Program-made: the position numbers and the translations under genes
Part shown: piece after piece, positions 12,598 through 23,939 of the stretch
Numbering within the stretch: position 1 is the stretch's first letter
Layout: every line of letters starts with the position of its first letter
NCBI RefSeq assembly: GCF_003576645.1
Contig: NC_044919.1
Location: forward strand, 21,614,734 to 21,678,733
Reading direction: 5' to 3'
Source: Ipomoea triloba
Lineage: Eukaryota > Streptophyta > Magnoliopsida > Solanales > Convolvulaceae
Length of the DNA stretch: 64,000 bases
Notes under the pieces: generated by a model
What the model saw: only the letters and a program-made list of their open reading frames with translations
Told to the model about the DNA's origin: nothing
Databases searched by the model: none

Positions 12598-14087
12598 TAA
12601 GAGCAACTGAAAGGGAAGTTTCTTCTTAATCTTTGTATTATTTTTAATAATCCCTTTTCTGTGCATTTTTACTCAGCATTGGGGACAATGTTAATAATAA
12701 GTGTGGGGGAGGGAATTTAGATTTATAAAAAAAAAATTCAGAAATATTATACTACTACTACTATTTTCTGCAAAATTTAAAAAAAAATTATTATATTTTC
12801 CTTTCTTGAAATTCATAACATGATTGAATAAGTAGTTTGGCAAGTTGTAATTAGTTTGTTAGCATTTCTTGTTTGATATGTAGTGGCTAGATTAAGTAAG
12901 CAATAAACCTGTGAGACTTTGAGCCATTGACTGACACTTCGGTCTTATTTTCTTTCTATTGTGTGATTTCTTCCATATCTTTGTTTCTCTAGAACTTGCC
13001 TTGATTCTCTGTTAAAGCTAATTTGACCGTGCATGATTCAAGTGTGATTAAGGCCATTATTTGATTTTGAGCCTCACTAGCCAGATAACCGATTTGTCCT
13101 ATGATTTATTTAACTTTGTTAACCCACTTTGAGCTTTGTGTCCATTCCTTTCCTTATTTAAACCACATTACAAGCCTTTTACACCATAAATTAATGCCTT
13201 GACCCAGCTGAATAACTAGTGGAGCAAATTTTAAATTCCTTATGTAATCTATGTGGTTTGTGAAGAATTAGTGTGGGGGAGATCACTTGCTTTTGTTAAT
13301 AAGATTGAGAGTGAGGTGGGTTGTATCTTTGTTGCCAATTATTTGTGTCTTTATAAAGGAAATGAAGGCAATTCTTGTTCAAAAAAAAAAATCAAAGAAA
13401 GTGAAGGCAATTCATAATTTCAAAAAAAAAGTATGAAAGGTTGAAAAATGAATGGAAAATATATGTTTGGAAATGAAAAAATGTTACTGAAATTTATGGG
13501 AAAATGAGAAAGAATCATCAGTTGGTCTTGAGTTTGAAGTTACTTTTGAATAAATGGAGTAGGGGAAAGTTCTCGTAGTATTGAGGAAAAATTATTTGTT
13601 TTTGAGAATGATAGTCATGTTGAAGCATCAATAAAAGTGTTTTGAATGGGAATTGAGGGTGTTGGGTTTTTTTTGTATTTTTTTGCTCCTCTAGTTTGAA
13701 AGTTTTTTTGAGCTACTTTCCTAAATTTTCCCTACCTTAACCCTAACCCCATTACAAGCTATGAAAAGTCCTTATGATTTGTGTCATGCATGGCTCTTGT
13801 AGTGGTGATTGAGAAGATATGCAAGCCTATGGTAGAGCAATTTTATAGGAATGAACTTGAGTGAAATTTATACCCATCAAACACTTGAGCGTAATGAGTG
13901 ATATTCCTATGAGGGCTTACTTATTTAGTTCTCTCCATATTTTGAACTCGAGTGCTAACTTATTAATTGCAGAGTGTTTCAGTTTGTTGTTCATGATGTG
14001 TTATGCATTTTGGAATTTTATTTTATTTTAATTTAGCAAATAATCTTTTTGCTTGGGGACAAGCAAACGTTTTAGTGTGGGGGAATT
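12598..14087 (+). other. Non-coding spacer between pol and the 3' LTR, with polypurine tract
   Basis: No ORF of note. The motif GTGTGGGGGA occurs three times: about 12701, 13271 and 14075. The last one, AGTGTGGGGGAATT, abuts the 3' LTR and is the functional PPT position. The upstream copies look like duplicated or cryptic PPTs. Athila elements often carry an env-like ORF here; none can be read in this copy. Confidence 0.75.
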
Positions 14088-15548
14088 TGATAGACATATT
14101 TTATATTTTTATTTTATGTACATCTTTATAATATTTTTGCATTAATTATTTATTATTATATAATAATTATTAATTTTTAGAGTTTAGTAATCAATAAGTT
14201 AAATAATATTTTATTTAGTTAATAACTTTAAGTTTGAGCCCAACAAGTTCTTAGCCTAATTCTTTGTTATGATTTAATTTTTAATTTGAGTCCAAAGAAC
14301 ATCTTGGCCCATTCCTTATTTGTTTAATTAATTTGGCCCAATAAATATATAACCTAGTATACTAATTAAACAAAAGGAAATTCAAATGTTAGGCTAATTG
14401 TTTCCTTGCTGCAGCGTACGTACCAGAAGCGACGAAGCATCAAATTACTTCGTCAAAACTGAAGCCCAGATTCCAGCGCAAATTTGAGGGAGCTCCGATG
14501 AAGACTCGGCCAACAATGCGTCGGTCAGCATGGAAACGGACGGCAAAGAAAATTTCATCATTTGGGTCTAATTTTGAGAGGTGCAAAATAATTTTTAGAT
14601 TAATTATTTTCCTTAATTTAAGAGTTTTTGTTGGGATTAGGAGTGTATAAATAGCAGTGAGTTTTTGTTGTTGAGGAATCAGACTAGCTGTGCGCAATTT
14701 GATAGTTTCTCCAGTTTGCAAGTTTTATTTTTTTTTTCTGTTAATATTTTCTGGTTCATGACCCTGCGAGGCTAATTCCTCTAAACTTGGTCAAGATTAT
14801 ATGAACCCTGGATCAATTTGTACTGTGAGATTGAATTAATTATTTATATTGAATTCATCTTCATTTGAGTAATTGATATTTCCTTGTGTTTTGTTTTATA
14901 TGACTGTTCCAGTTAATTACTAGGAGGCCTACTAGTTTAATTACTTGCACAGTTTATTGCTAGATTAGTTAACTATTCGTTTAATTGGTTCTCTAATCTA
15001 TGTAGCAATCGGGATTTATTAATATGGCGTTAGTATTAATTTAGTCCTAGGAGGAATATTAATATGAATTAAACATAACCGCATGTGTTTATGTTATTTA
15101 GTTTCGTTGGTTTTGTCATTTTAATGCTGCTATCAAGTTAAATATAAGTGCTTGTCTTGTGTTATTTGGTAGTTAGGGGTAGTTGATACCGCTTGTGTTT
15201 GATTACCTATGATTAAGGAAAATTGGAAATTAATTCCACAACGAATGCTCAATTGTTATGAACTAACCGTGAATCTATGATCAGTTACTAAAATCCAGTG
15301 GTGAATGTTTTTTTAGACCAAGTGTTAAAAATTCAATTGATTTCTTTCGTAAACTTTAGCTTGATTATCATCTTTTCTATTCTTATTTATTTATTTATTT
15401 ATTTACTTATTTCGAATGTTAATTTCATACCAAACCCCCCTCTTTAATTTGAACTCATAAATCAAACTAGTTACTCCTCGTGGGAACGATCCTTACTCTC
15501 ACTACTACGTTTTTAAGGTTTAATTTGGGAGCCTACGACAGCTCGCCA
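14088..15548 (+). repeat. 3' LTR of the Athila-like element
   Basis: 1461 bp, TG...CA, preceded by the PPT and followed by the right TSD CTGCT (15549-15553). Nearly identical to the 5' LTR at 5921-7372. Confidence 0.93.
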
Positions 15549-18500
15549 CTGCTGTATATTAGAAATAATCAGAAGGCATTGTAGTGTGAAGCATACAAAG
15601 GGCTTTTGGATGCTTTGACGCTAGGAGAAGTTGATACTCACAATCAAGGAAAACGAATCATACTACCATCCAGTTTCACAGGCAGGGCTCGCTATATGAT
15701 TCAGAATTACCAGGATGCGATGGCTATTTGTCGTGCGAAGGGATATCCAAACTTATTTATAACATTTACATGTAATCCAAAGTGGCCAGGGATCCAAAGA
15801 TACATGCTCAAATCTAACCTCAAACCAGAAGATAGACCAGGCATTTTATGTTGGGTGTTCAAGATAAAGCTTGATGGCTTGGTGAAAGAGATTCGTGCTG
15901 GAAAGCTTTTTGGAAAAGTTGTGGCAGGTGAATTAGTTTTTTCTTAATTTCACTATTTGTAGATTCATTATTTTTTTTCTTAAGTCAAATCATAGTATAA
16001 CATCTAATATCTAATTTAATTTTTTTTTAATTTACATGCAGTCGTCTATACTATAGAATTTCAGAAGCGTGGATTGCCACACGCTCACATTCTAATTTTC
16101 CTAGAAAGATTACCTCAAGGTTTTACAGCAACTATCATTGACCAATTTATTTCAGCAGAGATACCAGACCCAAAAACTGATCCGGATTATTTTAGTGCTG
16201 TTGAGGAGTTTATGATTCACGGGCCATGTGGATTAGAAAGGCCAAAATCTCCATGCATGGCAAACAACAAGTGTTCTAAACACTTCCCTAAGAAATATGC
16301 AGATTTGTCAACATTAGATGATGATGGATATCCAATCTACAAACGCCGTTCAAAAGGTCGAACAGTGGATAAGAATGGTGTCAAGTTGGATAGCATATAT
16401 GTGGTGCCACATAATAGATACCTTCTTCTCAAATACAAAGCACACATCAATGTTGAATGGTGTAACCAATCTAGATCAATCAAGTATCTATTCAAGTATG
16501 TGAACAAAGGTAATGACAGGGTCACCGCAGAATTCTACAAGAGCACTTCGGATGAGCATTCAAGTGAAACTGTCGACAAAATTACTATGTTCTACGATTG
16601 TAGATACGTTTCCGCATTTGAAGCTACATGGAGACTGTTAAGCTTTGAGGTTCAGTATAGGCATCCGCCTGTAGAAATGTTGAGTTTCCATTTACCAGAT
16701 TGTCAATCAGTGGTATTCCAGGACGATGACAGCATAGAGAATGTGTTAAGTAGGCCAACCGTATACCAGAGTATGTTTACTGCATGGTTTGAGGCTAACA
16801 AGAAATTTCCATCGGCAAAGGAGTTAGCTTATATTGACATGTCGTCAAGATTTGTATGGAAGAAGGATATTAGAGAATGGCATCCGAGGAAGAGGGGTTT
16901 CTCTATTGGAAGAATATTTTACGTACCTCCTGGTAGTTGAGAGATTTATTACTTGAGATGTCTCCTGAATGTAGTTCGTAGTCCTACTAATTTTGATGAC
17001 ATTAAGTTGTATCAAGGTGTAATATATCCATCTTTTAGGGATGCATGCTATGCAAGAGGGCTTTTAGATGATAACAGAGAATACATAGATGCAATTAATG
17101 AAGCCAGTCTATAGTCTACTGCCCAAGCAATGAGAAAATTATTTGTTGTCTTATTAACAACCAACTTGGTAAATCGGCCTGAAAATGTATGGAGTCAAGT
17201 ATGGCATCACTTGGCAGAAGATGTACAATTTAACAAACGGAGATTATTTCGGAGAAATGGTAAGTTGTATATTTTCTAATTACTTTGTTTGTATAATTAC
17301 ATTGTTTTATGTAGTACTTCGTTTATAGTTTTGCTTTTTTGACCATTGTACTTTGGAAATGCAGATTTGTGTTTGTCTGATGATGACAAGAAGAATTTAG
17401 CATTAATTGAGATTAAGCGATTGTTACAAAAGTACAACAAGTCCTTGAAAGATTACCCTCAGATGCCAATTCCAATTCTTGAAGAATCATAGAACCACAG
17501 TAATCGTTTGTTGGGTGATGAGCTCGCATATGATCGGAATGCTCTACTTCTGGTAAGTAGAAGGTTAGAAAGTCAATTAACTGATGAGCAAACTTTGGTT
17601 TACACTACGATCCTTAATGATGTACAAGAAAATAAAGGGGGTTTTTTCTTTGTTTACGGATATGGCGGCACCGGTAAGACCTTTGTTTGGAAAGCACTCT
17701 CTGCAAAAATAAGGGCACAGGGACATGTCATCCTTAATGTTGCATCTAGCGGTATTGCTTCTTTGCTGTTACCAGGCGGGCAGACAGCGCACTCGCGGTT
17801 TGCTATACCCATTGCTGTTACAGAAGACTCCACATGCAACATATCACAAGGTAGCGATCTTGCCCAACTCTTAATAATTGCAAAGCTTATAATATGGGAC
17901 GAAGCACTAATGATGCACAAGCATTGCTTCGAATGTCTAGATAGAACTTTGAGAGATCTAATGCGGGTCTAGGATTGCAATAGTGGTAGTAAGACGTTTG
18001 GTGGTAATATTAGGAGGTGATTTTAGACAAATACTACCGGTTGTGCCTAAAGGGTCAAGACAAGATATTGTTTCTGCAACAATAAACTCTTCTTACTTGT
18101 GGTTATCATGTAAAGTGCTGATGTTAACAAAACATCTCCTTCTAAAGACAAACGAAGAAAGTGCTAATATGGAGGAGATTACAGAATTTGCTGAGTGGTT
18201 GGCTAAAATCGGTGATGGTATTTTGGGAGGCCCTAATGACGGCTATGCAAAAGTTCAAATTCCTCAGGAAATGTTGTTGCCATCGACTGGGGACAACATA
18301 GGACAATTATGGATAATATTTTTCCAATGTTCAAGGAGGGTGGTTCTCACCAAGAGTACATGGAAAGTCGTGCGATTTTGGCTCCAACGCTTGATGTTGT
18401 AAATGCAGTGAATGAATATATGACTGATTTGCATGTCGCTGAAAGCAGGACCTACCTAAGTTGCGACACTGTGTGTAAGGCGGATTCAAATAATGGCATC

Positions 18501-19013
18501 CTATATGATATGCACACACTAGAATTCCTTAATGGATTAAAAGCATCTGGCATTCCTAACCATGCTTTAACTCTTAAAGTGGGATCTCCAGTCATGTTGT
18601 TGAGAAACATAGATCACTCAATGGGACTATGCAATGGCACAAGACTTATTATCACTAGGTTATCAGATCATGTTGTTGAAGCAAAAATTGTTTCTGGCCA
18701 TAATGCTAGACAATTTGTCTTGATACCAAGGATGGCAATGACGCCAACAAATACAAGGCTACCGTTCAAATTTCAAAGAAGACAATTCCCATTAGTGTTG
18801 GCATATGCGATGACCATTAACAAAAGTCAGGGCTAAACGTTAAAGCATGTTGGGTTACTCCTAAGGAAACCTGTTTTTGTTCATGGCCAATTGTATGTTG
18901 CTGCTTCAAGGGTTAGCAGCCCTAAAGGGTTAGAATTTTAATATCAAATGATGTTGGAGAGAGTAGTCATTATACTACGAATGTTGTGTACCATGAAGTT
19001 TTTAAAAATTTGT
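15549..19013 (+). pseudogene. Helitron Rep/helicase gene, 3' part (HUH Rep + PIF1-like helicase), decayed
   Basis: Exons: 15549-15927, 16042-17259, and 17365 to about 19012, separated by introns 15928-16041 and 17260-17364 with correct phase. The HUH nickase motif (LPHAHILIF, His codons at 16079-16087) and the two-tyrosine motif (YLFKY, 16485-16499) are intact. The helicase shows Walker A GYGGTGKT (about 17658-17681), Walker B IIWDEA, GGDFRQILPVVPKG, and the C-terminal AYAMTINKSQG. Stops at 15582, 16938, 17112, 17490, 17970 and 18834 (each a first base) and frameshifts near 17985, 18300 and 18942 inactivate it. The domain order is that of an autonomous plant Helitron. Encoded activity would be strand nicking, transfer and unwinding during rolling-circle transposition. 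Confidence 0.92.
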
Positions 19014-19152
19014 AAATGTGTAGTACTTAATAATAAATTTCTTTTTGCAATTGTTTTGCCAGTCATTAATACTACGAATGTTGTGTACCATGAACTTTTT
19101 AATAATTTTTAAATTTTGTCAATAATAATCTTCTTTTAATATACGTTTGCCA
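18964..19152 (+). repeat. Tandem duplication (about 95 bp) of the RepHel 3' end
   Basis: The segment ACTACGAATGTTGTGTACCA occurs at about 18974 and again at 19071. Each copy is followed by a diverged AATAATAA...CTTTT tail and a GTTTTGCCA/GTTTGCCA phrase. The second copy lies outside the reading frame. Confidence 0.7.
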
Positions 19153-19214
19153 TCATTAATTCCATTCCAACTTATTCAAAAAAAAAACTATCACATAGTA
19201 GCATTAAATACATG

Positions 19215-19240
19215 CGTGTATCGCACGGGTACAATACTAG
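19215..19240 (+). mobile_element. Helitron 3' terminus (hairpin + CTAG)
   Basis: The hairpin stem CGTG/CACG (19215-19218 and 19224-19227) sits 9 bases before the terminal CTAG (19237-19240). A T follows, as expected for insertion between A and T. The terminal string CGCACGGGTACAATACTAG recurs at 47431-47449, showing a family signature. The 5' TC end was not fixed; it may lie left of the window or near 3570. Confidence 0.85.
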
Positions 19241-19287
19241 TATATATACATATATACATACACACACACACACACATATACATATAT

Positions 19288-19347
<60 letters not shown>

Positions 19348-19372
19348 GTGTGTGTGTGTGCGCGCGCGTGCT
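19241..19372. repeat. Compound TA/CA/TACA/GT/CG microsatellite
   Basis: Alternating purine-pyrimidine tract directly after the Helitron end, with (CA)n, (CATA)n, (TA)n, (TG)n and a short (CG)n run. The ORFs across it are low-complexity artefacts. Confidence 0.9.
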
Positions 19373-20670
19373 ATTTTATACCTAATATATATTTTTATAT
19401 TTACAATACAATTGCAAGTATATATAATTTCCAAACTCTAACCCTCCACCTCCAAAATCTCATTCTAAATTATGATTCAACTGTAAACATTGCTGCTAAT
19501 CCTGCTGTATGTATTCTTATTGTTTAATTTTTTTATTAACTGTTTTTACTGTTATAATATTTAATGAAATATCACAATTTAATTATGTGAGTTGATTGTT
19601 TATTATTTATGATATTATATAGGATAACAAATAATAATACAATTGAACTTAGGTATTTTTTGTAAAATTTTTTACAGGTATACTTTAAAGGGCTTAAAAT
19701 TGAGGTCTTAAATAGGCTCAAAGCCTATTTATGATATATTTTGAAGCCTTTTTAAAATCCTATATGTTAAATAGGCTTTTAAAAAGGTTTCAGGCCAGGC
19801 CGGACCAACTATAGGCTCAAGCTTGAGCCTAAAAAAAAGCTTACATGCAGGCCCAAGCCTAGGCTCAGGCTCTAGAATTCCATAGTCGGCCCAGACCTAA
19901 ATTTCTAAAGCTCGGCTCGGCCTAGCCTATTTCCACCCCTAGACGCGCACAAAGATAAGTGAATTGTTGTTACACACATGTATGAGCTCTATGACTTTTA
20001 CTGTGATAAAAGTGTTGAATTAACACTACTGCTAAGTGATTAGACCATCTATCTTATTTAAAGTTCATATATAAATTGTGTACTTATGCACATGTCGACT
20101 TATAACATCAATTGTTATTAATAGGTCTGTATGTATATCCTTGTGACATAATAAAATCTATATAGATGGTTTGAATTGTATAGAGGGGCTATATGCATGA
20201 GAAATCTCCATACTAGTGATATCATGATGATAATCCGAGATTATCAAGTTATGTACGAAGAAGAAAGTTAGAGCTTGAGCTACTAAAATGCTTGATGACT
20301 ACCATAATTGTGGGGGACCATATGACAACCGTTAGTGAGTGCCATAATCATTACATGCCAAGGTATGATGTGTCTATTAAATCATACACTAAATTTATTT
20401 ATAATTGGTAGTCAATAATGAGCAAACTATGTCAAAATCCTTAATTTATTTCAAAACATCAATGTTATTTATTTGAAGATATTGTTGATATATTTCAAAC
20501 ATTGCCATCGTTATGCCAATCTTTGCAACTGTAATCTATTGCTTGAGCCGTTGTGAAAATAAATTTGCAGCTAGAACGTCTTATTCATTGAAGTCTTCTA
20601 AAATAAGTTCAAAGAAAAGAAAGAAATTTTGAAGTGTAAAAAATGGAATAGTCACTACTTTCTGTCTTTA
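19373..20670. other. Gene-free DNA with a possible repeat at about 19680-19945
   Basis: No coding sequence found. At 19680-19945 the words AGGCTCAAGC, AGGCCAGGCCGG and CTCGGCTCGGCC recur, and the segment ends with CTATTTCCACCCCTAG, a form seen at the ends of dispersed plant repeats. A matching left terminus and TSD were not found, so the family stays open. Nothing recognised at 19946-20670. Confidence 0.35.
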
Positions 20671-20674
20671 ATAT

Positions 20675-21198
20675 AAGGGAAAAGGATCAAATAGGCCCCT
20701 AAACTTTATAGGATAAAGCAATTAGACTCCTGAACATTTAAACGTTGCAACTAAACCATCAAACTTCTTAAAATCAATCAAATAGATCTTATTTATCGGT
20801 AGCCAATAGGTTACTAGTAAATCTACACATGTTGACCACTCATTACCACGATGACCGGATTGGTCGCCCTCCGGAGAGGCAACCAGATCCAGAGAAAGCA
20901 ACCAGAACCTGGTTGCTTTCTCTCCTAGAGATGGAAACCAGAACCTGGTCGCCATCTCTAGGAGAGAAAGCGACCAAGTTCTGGTCGCACCGGAGGAGGT
21001 GGCCAAGGAGGCAAATTGGCCACTTCCGGGAAGTTTTTTTTTTAAAATAATTTTAAATAATTATTTTATTTAAAATCATTTAAAACATTATTTTTAAATT
21101 TGGTAACCGACATGTCAGCATGTTTTTAAGTAAACATGTCATTTTGGGTTGAATTGCATGAGCTTGTGTTGTTTAGGGACCTAATTGCATTTTTTTGA
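20675..21198. mobile_element. Putative inverted-repeat element (non-autonomous DNA transposon)
   Basis: The left end reads TCAAATAGGCCCCTAAAC. The right end, reverse-complemented, reads TGCAATTAGGTCCCTAAAC. They form diverged terminal inverted repeats, and further matched words (AATTAGAC/AATTCAAC) occur inside. Boundaries and TSD are not resolved. The core carries the hairpin cluster at 20891-20962. Confidence 0.45.
20891..20962. repeat. Two back-to-back perfect hairpins
   Basis: Stem 1: AGAGAAAGCAACCAG (20891-20905) pairs perfectly with 20909-20923 around a 3-base loop. Stem 2: CCTAGAGATGG (20924-20934) pairs with 20952-20962, with a nested CCAG/CTGG inside its loop. A third related arm (GAGAGAAAGCGACCA) follows at about 20962. 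The local sequence is GC-richer than its surroundings. Confidence 0.85.
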
Positions 21199-21207
21199 GT
21201 TCAATAG

Positions 21208-21689
21208 TGTTAAGTGAATCACATATGGCTGCCCACTCCTCTTCACATGGCTACCCATATGGTTGTCCATACTTCATATCACAACTCACATGCATGCATG
21301 TTAACCTATGTGGACACCTCATCTTCATGTGGCCAACCCATTCCTCCACCTTCAGATGTTCCCCCTTCAACAACTATAAATAGCTAGATTCTACAGGAAC
21401 CAAGACATCCCCAACATATCAATTCTCTCTCAATCCTCTGTAGTAGCTCACGTAGGAATTTTTTTTCTTGCTTTGCTTAGCTTTCATTCATTCCTTTAAT
21501 TAAGCTTAGCATTTTATTGTAATATTTCTTTATAATAATTTAGAGAGTTATATTTTCAATCTCCCAAAATTAATATATCCATTATTTATTAATATATATG
21601 TTCCCATATTATTTTTAACTTCCCGATAATTCTCAATTCGCGATTACAGTACTCGCTTCCATAGTGCTTGTTAAATTATTTCCCTAACA
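21208..21689 (+). repeat. 5' LTR of the copia element
   Basis: 482 bp with 5-bp terminal inverted repeat TGTTA/TAACA. A TATA box (CTATAAATAG) is at about 21374. AATTTAGAG and poly-T segments precede the end. The PBS follows after two bases. Confidence 0.75.
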
Positions 21690-21691
21690 AG

Positions 21692-21703
21692 TGGTATCAG
21701 AGC
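21692..21703 (+). promoter_or_regulatory. PBS, initiator tRNA-Met type
   Basis: TGGTATCAGAGC, the standard plant copia primer binding site, directly after the LTR. Confidence 0.9.
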
Positions 21704-21778
21704 AGTTTACTTGAAAATTATTTTTTAAGACGTCAAATGTCACCAAGTTTGATGTTTAGAAGTTTGATGGGAGAATTA

Positions 21779-21877
21779 GGGGTTGTTTACTTCATTTCTC
21801 TGTTTTTCCATTTCCAGTTTTTCATTTCTCCATTCTTCCAGTTTTTCATTTCTCTAATTTTTTATTTTGTTAAATAC

Positions 21878-21941
<64 letters not shown>

Positions 21942-22636
21942 TTTGATAGTTCAAGGATCATGAGTGATTAACTTTGGACTATGGATGATAACAATTTGAA
22001 AGTCGAAGGACCGTAGGTGGTCAATAATAATAATAATAATAATAATATTTGATAGTTTAAGGATCATGGGTGATTAACTTTAGACTAAGGATGGTAACAA
22101 TTTGAAAGTCGAAGGACTGTGGGTGGCCAATAATAAGAATTTAATAATAATAATAATAACAATAAAAATAATAGTAGTAATAATTATAATAATAATAATT
22201 TAATAATAATATTATTATTAATAATAACATTAATACTAGTAGTAATAATAAGAATTAAAAATCTAGCTTCACTGAAATAGAAATTTAATAATAATAATAA
22301 TAATAATAGTAAAAATTATTTAAAAAAAATCTAAAGCGAAACATTAATAATATAGTAAGAATTATAAAAAACTGAAGAAGTGGCGCATAGCAAGAGTCAA
22401 ACCAGGGACCTCAACATAAGTAGTACTATTCACCCGCTTTTTTCCCATTCCTCCAAATAGAGAACTCAAATTTGGCTCTCTCCAAATTCCTTAAGAAATA
22501 TGGAGAAATGAGATGGAATTACACTTTGGAAGAATAGATTTAGTAAATAACATCTCTCATTTTTCTTTTTCCACTTCTTCAATTCTTCATTTTTTTTTGG
22601 AAAATCCTCCATTTTTCCAAGTTACTAAACAACCCC
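21779..22636. mobile_element. Tourist/PIF-Harbinger-type MITE (858 bp) in copia gag
   Basis: Terminal inverted repeats GGGGTTGTTTA at both ends, flanked by TTA TSDs (21776-21778 and 22637-22639). Removing the insert joins the start of copia gag in frame (KFDG.I|S FSIWKVQM). The inside has no transposase, long AAT tracts (about 21880-21941 and 22141-22310), and a 104-bp tandem duplication at about 21942-22150. Confidence 0.87.
21880..22330. repeat. AAT microsatellites plus 104-bp tandem duplication inside the MITE
   Basis: An AAT run of about 20 units ends near 21941. Two copies of a segment containing GATAGTT(C/T)AAGGATCATG and CAATTTGAAAGTCGAAGGAC follow (from about 21945 and 22049), then more AAT/ATT tracts. 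Confidence 0.85.
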
Positions 22637-22639
22637 TTA

Positions 22640-23933
22640 GCTTTTCTATTTGGAAGGTTCAGATGGAAGCCGTTCTAACCCAGAACAGTTTGAAGCGAGC
22701 ACTAGCCGGCAAGAAATCGGCTACAATGACAGATGATCAATGGGAAGATCTGGATGACAAGGCATGTTCAACCATTCAATTGTGCCTGTCTAAAACAATT
22801 CTACGTGAAGTAGTAAGTGAGAAGACTACGTCAGATTTATGGTCCAAGCTGGACTCGCTTTATATGACCAAAAATCTAGCAAATACGTTACGCTTGAAGG
22901 AGATGTTGTGCACAATCCATATGGAGGAAGGCACTTCTATCAATTCTCACTTAGATGAATTTAATTCAATTTCATTGAATTTGGAGAATATTGATATTAA
23001 GATTGATGATGAGGATCAGGCTGTTTTGTTACTAATTTCTCTACCTAAATCATATTGGCATTTTAAAGAAATTATGTTATATGGTAAAAGGGAAGGCAAA
23101 AACTTGTGTGAGACCGTCTTACCGTGAGACGGGTCGGGTCAAGATGCAAATGTAATACTCATACGCACAAATGTCATACTTATATGCTCAAATGTAATAC
23201 TAATCATGAATAAAATTTTTATTACTTATAAGGGTAAATGTAATACTTTTAAGGGAAAATACAATACTTTTGTATTTCGATTCAAAAGTATTACATTTTT
23301 CCTCAAAAGTATTATATTTTCCCTTATAAGTAAGGGGTACTTGTCAACATTACTTATTATGAAAAATGTATTACTTTTTCTCTTATATGTAACAAAAATT
23401 GTATTCTTGATTAGTATTATATTTGAGTATATAAGTATAACATTTGCACATATAAGTATGACATTTGCATGTTGTTTTGACCCGACCCGATCCGTCGCAC
23501 GAATAAAAATCCGTAAGACGGTCTCACACAAGTGTGACCCAAAAGGGAAACCCTTACTTTTAATGATGTCAAGTCAAACCTATTGTCCAAAGAAAAATTT
23601 GACTTAGAAATTAAATCTAAGGACAAAGGTGAAGGTTTGACTATTAGGGGTCGTTCACTTGATACTGGGAATACTAGTAAAAATTCTAGATCTAAGTCCA
23701 AAGGACGTAATTCCAACAAATCCTGCAAATACTGTAAGAAGCATGGACATGATGTGTCTGAATGCTTCAAGTTGAAAAATAAACAAGAGAGAGAAAAGAA
23801 ATCCGTAGAAGCAAGTGTTGTTGTTAGTGATTCAGAGGGTGAAGTTTTGTTATCTGTTAGTTCTTGTAACAAACCGAGCGAAACTAACTGGATTTTGGAT
23901 TCTGGTTGTACATTCCACATGTGTCCTCATAGA
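22640..23933 (+). pseudogene. Copia gag and protease start, split by a MITE
   Basis: Gag is read at 22640-23085 (WKVQMEAVLTQ, DLWSKLDSLY, LLISLPKSYWHFKEIM) and resumes after the MITE at 23550. A CCHC knuckle (CKYCKKHGHDVSEC) lies at about 23723-23765. The protease motif WILDSGCTFHM follows at about 23890-23920, and a stop (TAG, 23937-23939) ends the frame. The two gag halves are in the same frame once the MITE and one TSD copy are removed. Confidence 0.88.
23095..23540. mobile_element. Mutator-type MITE (446 bp) in copia gag
   Basis: Flanked by a perfect 9-bp TSD AAAAGGGAA (23086-23094 and 23541-23549), the length used by Mutator-like elements. Its termini share the 20-base inverted repeat CTTGTGTGAGACCGTCTTAC, with a more diverged outer dozen bases (GGCAAAAA against GGGTCACA). 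Inside are repeated AATGTAATACT/AATGTCATACTT words. No ORF of note. Confidence 0.9.
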
Positions 23934-23939
23934 GACTAG

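Larger units (their letters stand above)
5921..15548 (+). mobile_element. Athila-like Ty3/gypsy LTR retrotransposon (9.6 kb), inserted in the Helitron RepHel gene
   Basis: Full structure: 5' LTR 5921-7372, PBS 7378-7395, gag-protease, pol, non-coding spacer, PPT, 3' LTR 14088-15548. Both LTRs start TGATAGACAT and end GCTCGCCA. The TSD is CTGTT (5916-5920) against CTGCT (15549-15553), one mismatch. Joining the host flanks gives an uninterrupted RepHel reading (ESSRL to YIRNNQK). The LTRs differ by only about 21 substitutions over 1.45 kb by hand count (about 1.5%), so the insertion is recent. The tRNA-Asp-type PBS, long LTRs, absence of a visible chromodomain, and a 1.5-kb spacer before the PPT fit the Athila lineage. 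The lineage name rests on these traits, not on a tree. Confidence 0.93.

Noticed and set aside
12701..12720. End of the Athila element at the first GTGTGGGGGA motif
   Set aside because: No LTR start follows it. The true 3' LTR begins at 14088 with matching sequence and TSD.
19147..19527. ORF across the TA/CA microsatellite
   Set aside because: Low-complexity YIYIHTHI-type peptide from alternating dinucleotides.
20722..21050. Mirror-like ORFs on both strands (TRTWLLSLLEM and TRTWSLSLLEM)
   Set aside because: A consequence of the hairpin palindromes, not separate genes.
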